Assembly: GCA_016218045.1 (NCBI GenBank)
Contig: JACRFB010000010.1
Coordinates: forward strand, 72,101-136,100
DNA from: Ignavibacteriota bacterium
GTDB lineage: Bacteria; Bacteroidota; Ignavibacteria; SZUA-365
Reading direction: 5' to 3'
DNA: 64,000 nucleotides
Shown piece by piece: positions 16,749 through 25,470 of this stretch. Below the pieces are notes generated by a model, which was not told where the DNA came from, ran no database searches, and saw nothing but the letters and a program-made list of their open reading frames with translations. The position numbers and the translations under genes are program-made. Numbering within the stretch: the stretch's first letter is position 1; each line of letters starts with the position of its first letter.

Positions 16749-17927
16749 TCAGACGCGTTCGACGATGAGTGCGCTCGCCTCGCCGCCGCCGATGCACAGC
16801 GTGGCGAGTCCGCGGCGCTTGTTCTCGCGGCGCAGCGCGTAGAGCAGGGTGACGAGCACGCGTGTGCCCGACGCGCCGATGGGATGACCCATTGCGACGG
16901 CGCCGCCGTAAATGTTGACCTTCGAGGGATCGAGTCCGGCCACCTGGTTCACGGCCAGCGACACGACCGAGAAGGCCTCGTTGATCTCGAAGAGGTCGAT
17001 GTCGTCTTTGTTCAGTCCGGCCTTGGCGAGCACCTTCGCGATCGCGTCGGCGGGCGCGGTGGTGAACCACTCGGGCGCCTTGGCGGCCGAAGCCTGCGCG
17101 ACGATGGTCGCGAGCGGTGTCAGACCGAGCGACGCCGCCTTCGAGGCCGACATCAGGACCACCGCCGCGGCGCCGTCGTTGAGCGACGAGGCGTTGGCCG
17201 CGGTCACGGTGCCGTCTTTCTGGAACGCGGGCTTCAACGATCCGACCTTATCGAAGTTCACTTTTCGGATATCTTCATCCTCTTTGAAGAAAACGGGGTC
17301 GCCCTTCCTCTGCGGGATGGGAACGGGCACCATTTCCTCGTCGAAAATGCCCGCGTCGGCCGACGCGATGGCGCGCCGGTAGCTCTCGATGGCGTAGGCG
17401 TCCTGCGCGTCGCGCGGGATCGCGCACTCACGCGCGCAGAGCTCGGCGGCGCTGCCCATGTGATAGTCGTTGTAGACGTCCCACAGCCCGTCCTTGATCA
17501 TCGAGTCGAGCAACTGCCCGTGGCCGAAGTTGTAGCCGCTGCGCGCGCGGTCCAGCATGTACGGCGCGTTGGTCATGCTCTCCTGCCCGCCCGCAACAAC
17601 GACGTCGGCGTCGCCGGCCATGATGGCCTGGGCTCCGAGCATGACGGACTTCAATCCCGAGCCGCAGACCTTGTTGATGGTCATACACGGCACCGAGTTC
17701 GGCAGGCCCGCAAACAGCGCCGCCTGGCGCGCGGGCGCCTGTCCCACACCGGCAGTGAGCACGTTACCCATGATCACTTCGCTGACGTCGCCCGGCGTGA
17801 TACCCGCGCGCGTGATGGCTTCCTTGATGGCGATGGCGCCGAGCTGCGGCGCGGTGAAAGACTTGAGCGATCCGTTGAATGCACCGATCGGGGTGCGGGC
17901 CGCGCTGACGATGACGACATCATTCAT
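16749..17927 (-). CDS. Acetyl-CoA acetyltransferase (thiolase)
   Basis: A 392-aa thiolase that condenses two acetyl-CoA, or cleaves acetoacetyl-CoA. The active-site residues are in place: Cys88 in NKVCGSG, His348 in [10 protein letters not shown] and Cys378 in CIGGGEAS. The start at 17927 ([12 protein letters not shown]) is the standard thiolase N-terminus; the 35 residues before it are translated repeat sequence. First gene of the three-gene beta-oxidation-like operon. With the AcsA gene nearby it could route acetyl units toward C4 acyl-CoA, or serve fatty acid breakdown. Confidence 0.95.
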   Translation of the reverse strand: MNDVVIVSAARTPIGAFNGSLKSFTAPQLGAIAIKEAITRAGITPGDVSEVIMGNVLTAGVGQAPARQAALFAGLPNSVPCMTINKVCGSGLKSVMLGAQAIMAGDADVVVAGGQESMTNAPYMLDRARSGYNFGHGQLLDSMIKDGLWDVYNDYHMGSAAELCARECAIPRDAQDAYAIESYRRAIASADAGIFDEEMVPVPIPQRKGDPVFFKEDEDIRKVNFDKVGSLKPAFQKDGTVTAANASSLNDGAAAVVLMSASKAASLGLTPLATIVAQASAAKAPEWFTTAPADAIAKVLAKAGLNKDDIDLFEINEAFSVVSLAVNQVAGLDPSKVNIYGGAVAMGHPIGASGTRVLVTLLYALRRENKRRGLATLCIGGGEASALIVERV

Positions 17928-17987
17928 GGGTCTGTAACTCTGCGTGTGGTGAAGTGAATGGAATATCCGCTGAAGGGGGGTGAAAAT

Positions 17988-18022
17988 GGGAATCGGGATG
18001 TAAGATATAGGATTTGGGAATG
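17988..18022. repeat. Five heptads of the GGGAATC type
   Basis: Units GGGAATC, GGGATGT, AAGATAT, AGGATTT and GGGAATG keep a period of 7. Located between the thiolase start and the rho stop, purine-rich on the plus strand (opposite to most loci). Confidence 0.65.
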
Positions 18023-18090
18023 GCGTCCACATGCGGCCCCGCCTGAAGCCGGGCCCCTCTCCCTCCGCGCGTGTCCCGTCTCCCGGGCCG

Positions 18091-19344
18091 CTAACTGTTC
18101 ATGTACTTCAGGAATTCCTTGTTGCTCTTCGTGCCGCGGATCTTTTCGATCAGGAACTCCATCGCCTCGACGGTGGTGTACTCGCTGAGAACCTTGCGGA
18201 GCACCCAGACACGGCTGAGTTCTTCCGGTGTCAGCAGCAGATCCTCCTTGCGCGTACCCGAGCGGTTCACGTCCATCGCGGGGAAGACGCGGCGGTCCGA
18301 CAGCTTGCGGTCGAGCACGATTTCCATGTTGCCCGTGCCCTTGAATTCCTCGAAGATCACCTCGTCCATGCGGCTGCCCGTCTCGATCAATGCCGTTGCG
18401 ATGATCGTGAGCGATCCGCCTTCCTCGATGTTGCGCGCAGCGCCGAAAAATCGTTTCGGCCTGTGCAGCGCGTTCGCGTCGACACCGCCCGACAGGATCT
18501 TGCCGGAATGCGGCACCACGGTGTTGTGCGCGCGCGCCAGTCGTGTGATCGAATCGAGCAGGATCACGACGTCCTTCTTGCATTCGGTGAGACGCTTGGC
18601 CTTCTCGAGCACCATGTCCGACACCTGCACATGCCGTTCGGGCGGCTCGTCGAAGGTGGAGCTTATCACCTCGGCCTTCACCGAACGCTCCATGTCGGTC
18701 ACTTCCTCGGGGCGCTCGTCGATCAGCAGCACGATGAGTATCACGTCGGGATGATTCGCGCTGATGCTGTTTGCGATCTTCTGCAGCAGTATCGTCTTGC
18801 CGCTCTTGGGAGGCGACACGATGAGACCGCGGTTTCCCTTCCCGATCGGCGTGAGCAGATCCATGATGCGCATCGACAGCTCGTTGGGAAGCACCTCGAG
18901 CTTGAAGCGGTCGTTCGGATACAGGGGTGTGAGATTGTCGAACAGCGGACGGTCGCGGATGTTCTCCGGATCCTCGTAGTTGACGGACTCGACCTTGAGC
19001 AGGGCGAAGAATCGCTCGCCCTCCTTGGGCGGCCGCACCTGCCCGCTGATGGTGTCGCCCGTGCGCAAACCGAATTTTTTAATCTGACTCGGCGACACGT
19101 AGATGTCGTCGGGCGAGGGCAGGTAATTGTAGTCGGCTGAGCGCAGGAATCCGTAGCCGTCGGGCAGCACTTCCAGCACGCCCTTGCTGAATGCCAAGCC
19201 GTCTTTCTGTGTCTGTGCTTCGAGGATCTTGAAAATCAGCTCCTGCTTCTTGAGGTCGCTGTGGCCGCTGATGTTCAGGTCTTTCGCAATCTGCGAAAGC
19301 TCGGCGATGCGTTTGGACTTCAGTTCAGCGATGTCCATGCTCAT
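18091..19344 (-). CDS. rho: Transcription termination factor Rho
   Basis: A 417-aa RNA-dependent ATPase/helicase. In order: N-terminal Rho_N helices ([17 protein letters not shown]), the OSB RNA-binding domain ([23 protein letters not shown]), Walker A PPKSGKT, Walker B VILLDS and the Q-loop region. Length is close to E. coli Rho (419). The start at 19344 (MSMDIAEL) has GGGGAT upstream and excludes 34 unconserved residues. The 313-base leader upstream may carry autoregulation, which is common for rho. Confidence 0.96.
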   Translation of the reverse strand: MSMDIAELKSKRIAELSQIAKDLNISGHSDLKKQELIFKILEAQTQKDGLAFSKGVLEVLPDGYGFLRSADYNYLPSPDDIYVSPSQIKKFGLRTGDTISGQVRPPKEGERFFALLKVESVNYEDPENIRDRPLFDNLTPLYPNDRFKLEVLPNELSMRIMDLLTPIGKGNRGLIVSPPKSGKTILLQKIANSISANHPDVILIVLLIDERPEEVTDMERSVKAEVISSTFDEPPERHVQVSDMVLEKAKRLTECKKDVVILLDSITRLARAHNTVVPHSGKILSGGVDANALHRPKRFFGAARNIEEGGSLTIIATALIETGSRMDEVIFEEFKGTGNMEIVLDRKLSDRRVFPAMDVNRSGTRKEDLLLTPEELSRVWVLRKVLSEYTTVEAMEFLIEKIRGTKSNKEFLKYMNS

Positions 19345-19657
19345 GGTGATCCCCGTGGATGTTGGGTAGAGGACGTATTGTCGGATGAAAGTGTCGGGAG
19401 AAGGAATCGTACGGCGCGTGGTGGGGGCGCCGAATACCCGCGGCAACGGGGGGCCGGAGCCGCAGGTGGTCCGTCAGGAACGACGGACACTGAAGGCGAA
19501 TGGCTTTTGCTGCTTCGTCCCGACTGTCAGAAATCGGGGCGCGAAACGATGGGAGAAATAGAAACGGTACGGCTTGGAAAAGCGAAGGATGAGTGCGAGA
19601 GAGAGAAAGCCTGTTGGAAGGACGTCTAGTGCAAAAATAGGGCTTTCCCGCGATATG
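19345..19657 (-). promoter_or_regulatory. Leader region of rho with a hairpin
   Basis: No gene is seen in these 313 bases. They hold a 7-bp hairpin GTCCGTC/GACGGAC at 19469-19488 and G-rich segments on the plus strand (C-rich in the minus transcript), consistent with a leader that Rho itself could bind. Autoregulation is inferred from rho genes in other bacteria. Confidence 0.4.
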
Positions 19658-20965
19658 TCAAGATCGTTCTCCGTCGCTCCCCGATTTTTTTCCGGAGGCG
19701 AGAATCGCGCCCACAAGATAATGTGATCCGAAAACAAGAATGGATTCGTCGGATCGGGCGCTGTGCACGTGATCCACGACCGCAGTAACGGCGTCCGTTG
19801 CGACGCGCGGAGCCGGCTCGAGTCCCTGCGCTGCTGCCGCGATTTCGGACGCGGGCCGGCCGTCGGGATGAGGAATGTCGACAATGGTGACCGATGCCCA
19901 GCGGTGCGTTGCAAGCAACGCCAAAACTTCGGCGCTGTTTTTTGTGCGAAGCAGGCCGAACACGAGATGTGTGCGCGCGGTCTCGCGCACGGCGCGCCAT
20001 GCGCAGAGAAGTGCTGCAACACCGTCGGGATTGTGCGCCACGTCGACGACACACTCGGGCGTGGCGGCGATGCGGTCGAGGCGCCCCGCGATGCCGGTGC
20101 GGCGTTTTACGTCGCCTATGCCCTGAATGATCACGGGTGTGCCGACACGCCAACCTGCCGCGGCGAGCAGCTCGGCCGCCCGTATCGCGAGTCGCGCGTT
20201 GGCCGCCTGATGGTCGCCGACGAGCGGCGAGACGAATCGCTCGATCGAGCGCAACACCGCGGCGTCGAATTCCATGTGGTCGATGTCGATGATCTGTTCA
20301 ATGCCCGCGGCCGTGGGCACAACGTGCAGCGCCGCGCCGCGTTCGCGCGCGACCTCCACCACGACGTCCATCGCATCGGGCTGGAGATCGGCCGACACCA
20401 CCGGCACGCCATTCTTGATGATGCCCGCCTTCTCGGCGGCTATGGCGGCAAGGGTCGTGCCGAGGTACTCCGTGTGATCGAAGGCGATGCCTGTGATGAC
20501 ACTGAGCGCCGGCTCCACGATGTTGGTGGAATCGAGGCGGCCGCCGAGACCTGTCTCGATCACGGCAGCTCCCGCGCGCCGCTCTGCGAAATAGCGGAAG
20601 GCCATCGCGGTTGTCGCCTCGAAGAACGTGGCCTTGAGTTCGTCGATGCGCGGAGCCATCTCGATCGTCATGCGCAGCACGTCGGCCTCCGGGATGGGCA
20701 CGCCATCCACTCGGATCCGTTCGCGGAAATCCACAAGATGCGGCGAGGTGTACAGTCCGGTGCGGTAGCGGGCGGACGAGAGAATGGATGCGATGTAGGC
20801 CGATGTCGAACCTTTGCCGTTTGTTCCCGCGACGTGTATCACGGGATAGGCGCGGTGCGGATTGCTATAATCGGACAAAAGGGTCCGGATATTGTCGAGT
20901 CCGAGTTTGATGCCGAATGTCTGCAGGCCGTAGAGGTAGGCGACTGCCTCGGCGTAGGATGTCAT
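19658..20965 (-). CDS. folC: Folylpolyglutamate synthase / dihydrofolate synthase
   Basis: A 435-aa Mur-ligase-family enzyme that adds glutamate to dihydropteroate or folates. ATP loop VAGTNGKGSTSAYI near the N-terminus, SPHLVDFRERIR, the ETGLGGRLDSTN motif, and the C-terminal DVAHNPDG are all present. Start at 20965 (MTSYAEAVAYLYGL) with GGAGAG upstream. It begins 23 bases after the PEGA-like gene, so it is probably the last gene of the envelope operon that starts near 28250, although its role is housekeeping. Confidence 0.94.
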   Translation of the reverse strand: MTSYAEAVAYLYGLQTFGIKLGLDNIRTLLSDYSNPHRAYPVIHVAGTNGKGSTSAYIASILSSARYRTGLYTSPHLVDFRERIRVDGVPIPEADVLRMTIEMAPRIDELKATFFEATTAMAFRYFAERRAGAAVIETGLGGRLDSTNIVEPALSVITGIAFDHTEYLGTTLAAIAAEKAGIIKNGVPVVSADLQPDAMDVVVEVARERGAALHVVPTAAGIEQIIDIDHMEFDAAVLRSIERFVSPLVGDHQAANARLAIRAAELLAAAGWRVGTPVIIQGIGDVKRRTGIAGRLDRIAATPECVVDVAHNPDGVAALLCAWRAVRETARTHLVFGLLRTKNSAEVLALLATHRWASVTIVDIPHPDGRPASEIAAAAQGLEPAPRVATDAVTAVVDHVHSARSDESILVFGSHYLVGAILASGKKSGSDGERS

Positions 20966-20988
20966 GCGGGAAAGCTCTCCTTGCACAT

Positions 20989-21648
20989 TCAGGGTTTGAT
21001 GGTCCACGTGAACGTGTCTTCCTGCTTCACGTCCACAACCTCGCCCGCGGTGTTGCCGAAGGCGTCGGTCACGCGCACGTGTGTCGTGCCGTTTCCGGTG
21101 GAAAAGGTCTGCTCCTCCGCGTCATGCAGGAAGCCCATGTATTTCCCGTCTATGTACACATCGAGCAGACGGCCGGCCTGATTCACGACGCGGACGTAGC
21201 CGATGAATGTCCCCTCTCCCCGTGTACGCGGCGCCATGGCGAGCGTCTGCCGCAGGCGCGAGAGAGGTTCGTTGCCTCCGGGTATACGTGTCGCCGCGAG
21301 TGCGAGCGCCTTCTCGAGGACGGGATCCTGGCGGTCTTCCGCGATGCGCACCGCCTCATTGAGTATCGCGAGGGCCGTGACGGACGCGGCGCGTTTCCCG
21401 GCCAACTCCTCGACATACGCGAGCAGCACGGCCTCGGCGGCAAGGGCCTGCGCATCGGCAAAACGGCGCGCATTGTCAACACGCACGCCGAAGCCCGGCA
21501 ACGGATCGGACGCGAGTCCGAATTCGCCCCCGACATCGGTATACGCGAGGCGCGGGAACGCGGCCTTGACAAGACTGCTGTTTTTTTGCGCCAGCGCGGG
21601 CGCGGACAACGTGAGAAGTACAAGGATGGAAAGAGCGAAGCGTGTCAT
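20989..21648 (-). CDS. Secreted protein with C-terminal PEGA-like domain
   Basis: A 219-aa protein with a signal peptide (to PALAQ), an alpha-helical middle rich in Ala and Glu (about 60-130), and a C-terminal 70-residue beta domain (VVNQAGRLLDVYIDGKYMGF through FTWTIKP). The C-terminal part resembles PEGA/surface-binding domains in which a short Gly-Lys turn follows a strand. No catalytic motif. It lies 67 bases downstream of the CHAT gene and 23 bases before folC, and belongs by position to the exported peptidase module. Confidence 0.65.
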   Translation of the reverse strand: MTRFALSILVLLTLSAPALAQKNSSLVKAAFPRLAYTDVGGEFGLASDPLPGFGVRVDNARRFADAQALAAEAVLLAYVEELAGKRAASVTALAILNEAVRIAEDRQDPVLEKALALAATRIPGGNEPLSRLRQTLAMAPRTRGEGTFIGYVRVVNQAGRLLDVYIDGKYMGFLHDAEEQTFSTGNGTTHVRVTDAFGNTAGEVVDVKQEDTFTWTIKP

Positions 21649-21715
21649 GTCGGTATCCTCCGGAAATCGTGGTGCACTGTTCTTGTTCGCTCGAAGCGGA
21701 GTTGCAGTGGCGTGC

Positions 21716-24136
21716 TCATCGGGTGTCCCCGAAGAAAATAAAGGCGGACCAATAATACGGGAAAACCCAATCGGGATCTTTTGGTGTATTCAACAGTGAG
21801 AGTGCGGCCAGCCGCGCGGCCTGCGCCTTGGCCATGCCGTCGCGCCGCCATGCGCGATAAAACTCGATCATCCACGCGAGTGTGGCGGCATCGTCCACCA
21901 CCCACAACGACGCAATAACGGATGGTGTTCCAGCATAAACGAAGGATCGGGTCAGGCCCACAAGTTCGTCGCCCTGCGTGAAGCCGCCTTCCTCGCCCGC
22001 GACCTGCGCCGTCTGGCATGCGCTCAAGGCGACGAGCGCGGCATGCAGGTCGAGGTTGAACACTTCGCCGACCGTGAGATTGCCGTCGTCATCACCTTCG
22101 GGTTTTGCCGCGGCCAGCAGGATGCGCGAGCGCAGTGGTTCACGCTTGTTGAGTTCACCGTGCGTGGCGAAGTGCAGAACGTCGGCGCGCACGGCCTCAC
22201 GTTTCACGCGCGCCTCTTCGGCGGCGGCACCGGTCAGGACAACGGCGCCATCGATGTATCGCGCGACGGAATCGGCCTCGACCAGAGCGCCCGCGAGAGG
22301 ACGCGCGCGATAGACGGGGTCGGCGTAGGCGGGATCACCCACGACGAGGCTCGTGGCGCCGTCCGCAGGGGCCTTCGAACGTACAAAGGCCAGCACGCTT
22401 GCCGAAGGAAGATAGGCGATGGCCATGTCCTCGATCAGGAAACGCGGCCGCGCGACGTGGACATCGCGACGTTTGTCGAAATTGCCTATGCGCACGAGCG
22501 CTTGAAAAGGCAGATGATGCAGCGGTCCGTGCGGGACGACATAGGCCTGCCGCACACCACGCAACAATGCATCGACGGGAGCGAGCAACACACTGTACAT
22601 CTCCATCAGCTCGAACTGCCAGCGGCTGTCCGTTGCGCCCGCCCGCCATTCAGCGAGGGCTTGGTCCATTGTCAGACCCTTCTGCAGGCGAGCCGCGCGC
22701 AGCGCCGCGGCGCGGGCATTCGGGAAATCGGCGTACAACCGCCGTCGCAGCGTCTCGATGCGGCGCTCGAGTCCGTACTCGGCGCGTATGGTGAGACGTT
22801 TGGCGACGAGTGTGTCGCGGCGCAGAAGAAAGACGAAGGCGGCGCGTTCGCCGTCGTCCACAGTCTCACCGATGAAGTACTCGACGAGTGCGGTCGAATC
22901 GTCGAGCAGCGCGCGCAGATCGCGCGCCGGGGCGGGCTCGATGCTCTTCACAGACGCGTATTCGGGATCGACATCGCGCAGCGTGTCGAGAACGGATCTG
23001 TGCCGCTGCAGCAGGATGGCTACTTGTGCGCTGCTGTCGGGAGTGTCGATGAGCCGGGCTATCTGCTCGTGCAGCGCGCGCTCCTCCGCCACCAACGCGG
23101 CGCCGCGCGCGGTACGCTGTTTTTTTTCGCCGATGGTCTTGTTGCCGAGCATGTCGAGGAACGAGCGCGCCTTCGCTCGTTCCGCATACTCGAAAGCCTC
23201 GTCGAACTTTCCGAGGCGCACGAGTATCGAGATGAGGCGCTCGTAGAGATGGTACTTGTTCGAGACAAAACTCGAACGCACGTCGATGGACGTGAGTCCG
23301 CCGCGCAATTCCTCGATGATCGAGATTCCCCGTCGCAACGCCTCCGCGGCCTCCTCGCCTCGACCGTCCTCGTCGAGCATCAGACCGATATTGCCGAGGC
23401 ACATCGCCTCGTGCACGCGGAATCCGGAGACGCGGTATTCGTCGTTGGCGCGGCGGAACGCGGTGACCGCGCTGTCGCGCCGACCCTCGTGTGCAAACGT
23501 GTTGCCGAGATTCAGCCATGCGTCGGCGGTGGGAAACACGGCGAGCGACTCGCGAAAGTACGCGCGGGCCGTGTCGAGGTTCGCGCGGAAGCGAGCGGTG
23601 TCGGCCCCGCGACGCGCCGCGTCAGCACGCAGATAGTACACGGTTCCGATGTTGTACAGTGAGACCGCGACAGGAAGCGGCTCTCCGCGCAGCCGGTCGT
23701 CCGCAAGCACGAGCCGGTGCATCACCTCGGCCTCGTTGTATCGTCCCGCGTTTTTTTCCACCACTGCAATGTTGTTGAGCACGTTCGCCCGTTCCTGACG
23801 CGCGAGGCGCGGCGTCCTTGCTCCCGCGGCGGAAAGCAGACTGTCGAGCTGCGCGCGGGCCTGTTGATACAGCACAAGAGCGTCGGCATCACGTCTGTAG
23901 GCAAGGCGCACATTGCCGAGCCACTTTCTGCACTGCGCCTGCAGCAGGCCGTCCCGGTCACGCTCCGCCTCACGAAGCAGTTCCTTGAACAGGGTTTCGG
24001 CCGCTTCGTACTGTCCCCTGTCCACCATCGCGCGTCCCTGACTGATACGCGGATCTTCATTCACCACCACATCCGGCGCGGAACACGATGCGACACACGC
24101 AAGCAGCACTATCGATATAAGGAGGCGTCGGGTCAT
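21716..24136 (-). CDS. TPR-CHAT peptidase lipoprotein
   Basis: An 806-aa predicted lipoprotein: lipobox VASC gives Cys18 as the acylated residue. Residues about 30-330 form tetratricopeptide repeats (pairs such as YNEAEVMHRLVL and AWLNLGNTFAHEGRRDSAV), a helical linker follows, and the C-terminal third is a CHAT domain, a caspase relative of clan CD. The catalytic pair is intact: His659 in LHFATHGE and Cys707 in ALSACQTAQ. CHAT enzymes cut protein targets, often after activation; here the enzyme would act outside the inner membrane. It lies in one strand-run with a FecR-like and a WD40-caspase gene. Confidence 0.9.
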   Translation of the reverse strand: MTRRLLISIVLLACVASCSAPDVVVNEDPRISQGRAMVDRGQYEAAETLFKELLREAERDRDGLLQAQCRKWLGNVRLAYRRDADALVLYQQARAQLDSLLSAAGARTPRLARQERANVLNNIAVVEKNAGRYNEAEVMHRLVLADDRLRGEPLPVAVSLYNIGTVYYLRADAARRGADTARFRANLDTARAYFRESLAVFPTADAWLNLGNTFAHEGRRDSAVTAFRRANDEYRVSGFRVHEAMCLGNIGLMLDEDGRGEEAAEALRRGISIIEELRGGLTSIDVRSSFVSNKYHLYERLISILVRLGKFDEAFEYAERAKARSFLDMLGNKTIGEKKQRTARGAALVAEERALHEQIARLIDTPDSSAQVAILLQRHRSVLDTLRDVDPEYASVKSIEPAPARDLRALLDDSTALVEYFIGETVDDGERAAFVFLLRRDTLVAKRLTIRAEYGLERRIETLRRRLYADFPNARAAALRAARLQKGLTMDQALAEWRAGATDSRWQFELMEMYSVLLAPVDALLRGVRQAYVVPHGPLHHLPFQALVRIGNFDKRRDVHVARPRFLIEDMAIAYLPSASVLAFVRSKAPADGATSLVVGDPAYADPVYRARPLAGALVEADSVARYIDGAVVLTGAAAEEARVKREAVRADVLHFATHGELNKREPLRSRILLAAAKPEGDDDGNLTVGEVFNLDLHAALVALSACQTAQVAGEEGGFTQGDELVGLTRSFVYAGTPSVIASLWVVDDAATLAWMIEFYRAWRRDGMAKAQAARLAALSLLNTPKDPDWVFPYYWSAFIFFGDTR

Positions 24137-24153
24137 CGTTTTAGCAGGCACAG

Positions 24154-24362
24154 GGAACGGCAGACGGCAAACGGGAAATGGTGAAGGACGAAACGCGAGT
24201 GGAAAATGACGAACAAGGATCGGGGTCCGATATTGCTAGTATTAGCTGAGGTTGTCTCCTGTATCCTCAATCCTGTCTCCTCACACCGCTCTGAAAAGAC
24301 CCCACCCCTACCATCTACCAACTACCACCAGCCACTACCAACTACCAACTACCACCTACTAT
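24154..24362. repeat. Cluster of three heptad arrays between two module genes
   Basis: 24154-24223 reads as ten 7-bp units (GGAACGG, CAGACGG, CAAACGG and onward). 24253-24280 is TGTCTCC, TGTATCC, TCAATCC, TGTCTCC, nearly the same as 13233-13260. 24308-24362 has CTACCAA-type heptads with one 6-bp unit. The last array runs across the stop codon of the FecR-like gene (24359-24361). The first array is purine-rich on the plus strand, the other two pyrimidine-rich. Confidence 0.8.
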
Positions 24363-25357
24363 CTCCTCCCACCAAGTATCGCCGCAACCACGGTCGTCTG
24401 ATTTCCGAAACGCGGAAGAATTCTCGCGAACTGCTCGACCGCAAAGCGTGACGAAGTGGGGGATGCGGCTAAAACGAGGAGATGTTGGAATGCGTCCGCA
24501 AAGAGCCGCTCCCTGTCGTCACTGTACGCCAGGACGCTGAGCGTGTGATAGGACTGTTCGTCGATTTTTTTTCCTGAGAACAAGGCCTGCAACTCCTCAC
24601 GTTTCTGCGCTGCCTTCTCGAGTCCGCCCTTGTCTGCGAACATAAAGAACGCGTCAAAAGCAGGGAGGGGATTCGGCACCTTGCCTTGTTCGTACACGGC
24701 CCAGGTATAACGCTTTTCGGGAACGGGCTTGAGGCCCGCGCTCAATTTATCGGCGCGCATGCTGTTCATGCGATATACGGCTCCTTCCACGTCCTTCTGC
24801 GCGACCACGGCATTCTCGGCATCGCGTATGATGATCGTGTAGGTCCGTGTTTTCCCGGATGCGGAGGAGTCGGTATCGAACCAGCAAAACAGCGGATTCG
24901 GATCCGAAAGTACGAGACGCGGCGACACGGCGACGGGCATGGCGTCGCCGCGAATTCCGGATGCGATGGAGAGCTGCGACAGCGCATCTTTGCCCTGCTG
25001 GCGTGCGATGCCTCCGCCGGGCACGGCCACCGTTTCATCACGCGTGACACCGCGGGTGCCGCCCGCATCGGCCAGCTTGCTTGCGGATGCGGTGGCGCCC
25101 ACTGTCAGTTGCTCACCGGCCTGCACTTCGAGAAAATCTCCGGCCATAAAAACAATTGAAGTAGTTCCAGTACGGACGGTCAGCACGTCGCCGGGACGCA
25201 ATTCCGCGCCCACGGACGCATCCGTCACCGCGCCTCCGGCAGGGGCTTTAATGTCGGACTTTCCGCCGTTGCTTGTGACCAGCGCGACGGGCTGCTCCTG
25301 CGCAGTGGCCCGCACAGCGGTGATCAGGAAAACAGTCAGTAGTAGTATGAATCGCAT
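24359..25357 (-). CDS. Exported FecR-domain-like protein
   Basis: A 332-aa protein with a signal peptide (MRFILLLTVFLITAVRATAQ). Residues about 40-90 resemble the FecR fold (GAELRPGDVLTVRTGTTSIVFMAGDFLEVQAGEQ). A beta-rich middle includes FCWFDTDSS and a helical C-terminus follows. FecR-like domains occur next to CHAT and caspase genes in other bacteria, usually as surface or periplasmic binding parts. The start at 25357 follows AAGGA; the 36 residues before it in the open frame are translated repeat (VESGRWK twice) and not real. Between the WD40-caspase and CHAT genes. Confidence 0.72.
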   Translation of the reverse strand: MRFILLLTVFLITAVRATAQEQPVALVTSNGGKSDIKAPAGGAVTDASVGAELRPGDVLTVRTGTTSIVFMAGDFLEVQAGEQLTVGATASASKLADAGGTRGVTRDETVAVPGGGIARQQGKDALSQLSIASGIRGDAMPVAVSPRLVLSDPNPLFCWFDTDSSASGKTRTYTIIIRDAENAVVAQKDVEGAVYRMNSMRADKLSAGLKPVPEKRYTWAVYEQGKVPNPLPAFDAFFMFADKGGLEKAAQKREELQALFSGKKIDEQSYHTLSVLAYSDDRERLFADAFQHLLVLAASPTSSRFAVEQFARILPRFGNQTTVVAAILGGRR

Positions 25358-25400
25358 GTCAATGTCCTTCTTCGTGTAATGACACCCTTCTCTCTCTCTC

Positions 25401-25470
25401 TCTTCACTCTTCACTTTCCACCTTCCACTTTCAACCTTCCACCTTCCACTTTCCACATTCCACATTCCAC
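25401..25470. repeat. Ten heptads of the TTTCCAC type, abutting a stop codon
   Basis: Units TCTTCAC (x2), TTTCCAC, CTTCCAC, TTTCAAC, CTTCCAC (x2), TTTCCAC and ATTCCAC (x2) run without a slip and end at the base next to the stop codon of the WD40-caspase gene (25471-25473). A CT dinucleotide run (25388-25400) precedes the array. Confidence 0.92.

Noticed and set aside
22043-23662. 539-codon plus-strand frame
   Set aside because: Antisense shadow of the CHAT gene, no ribosome site or motif.
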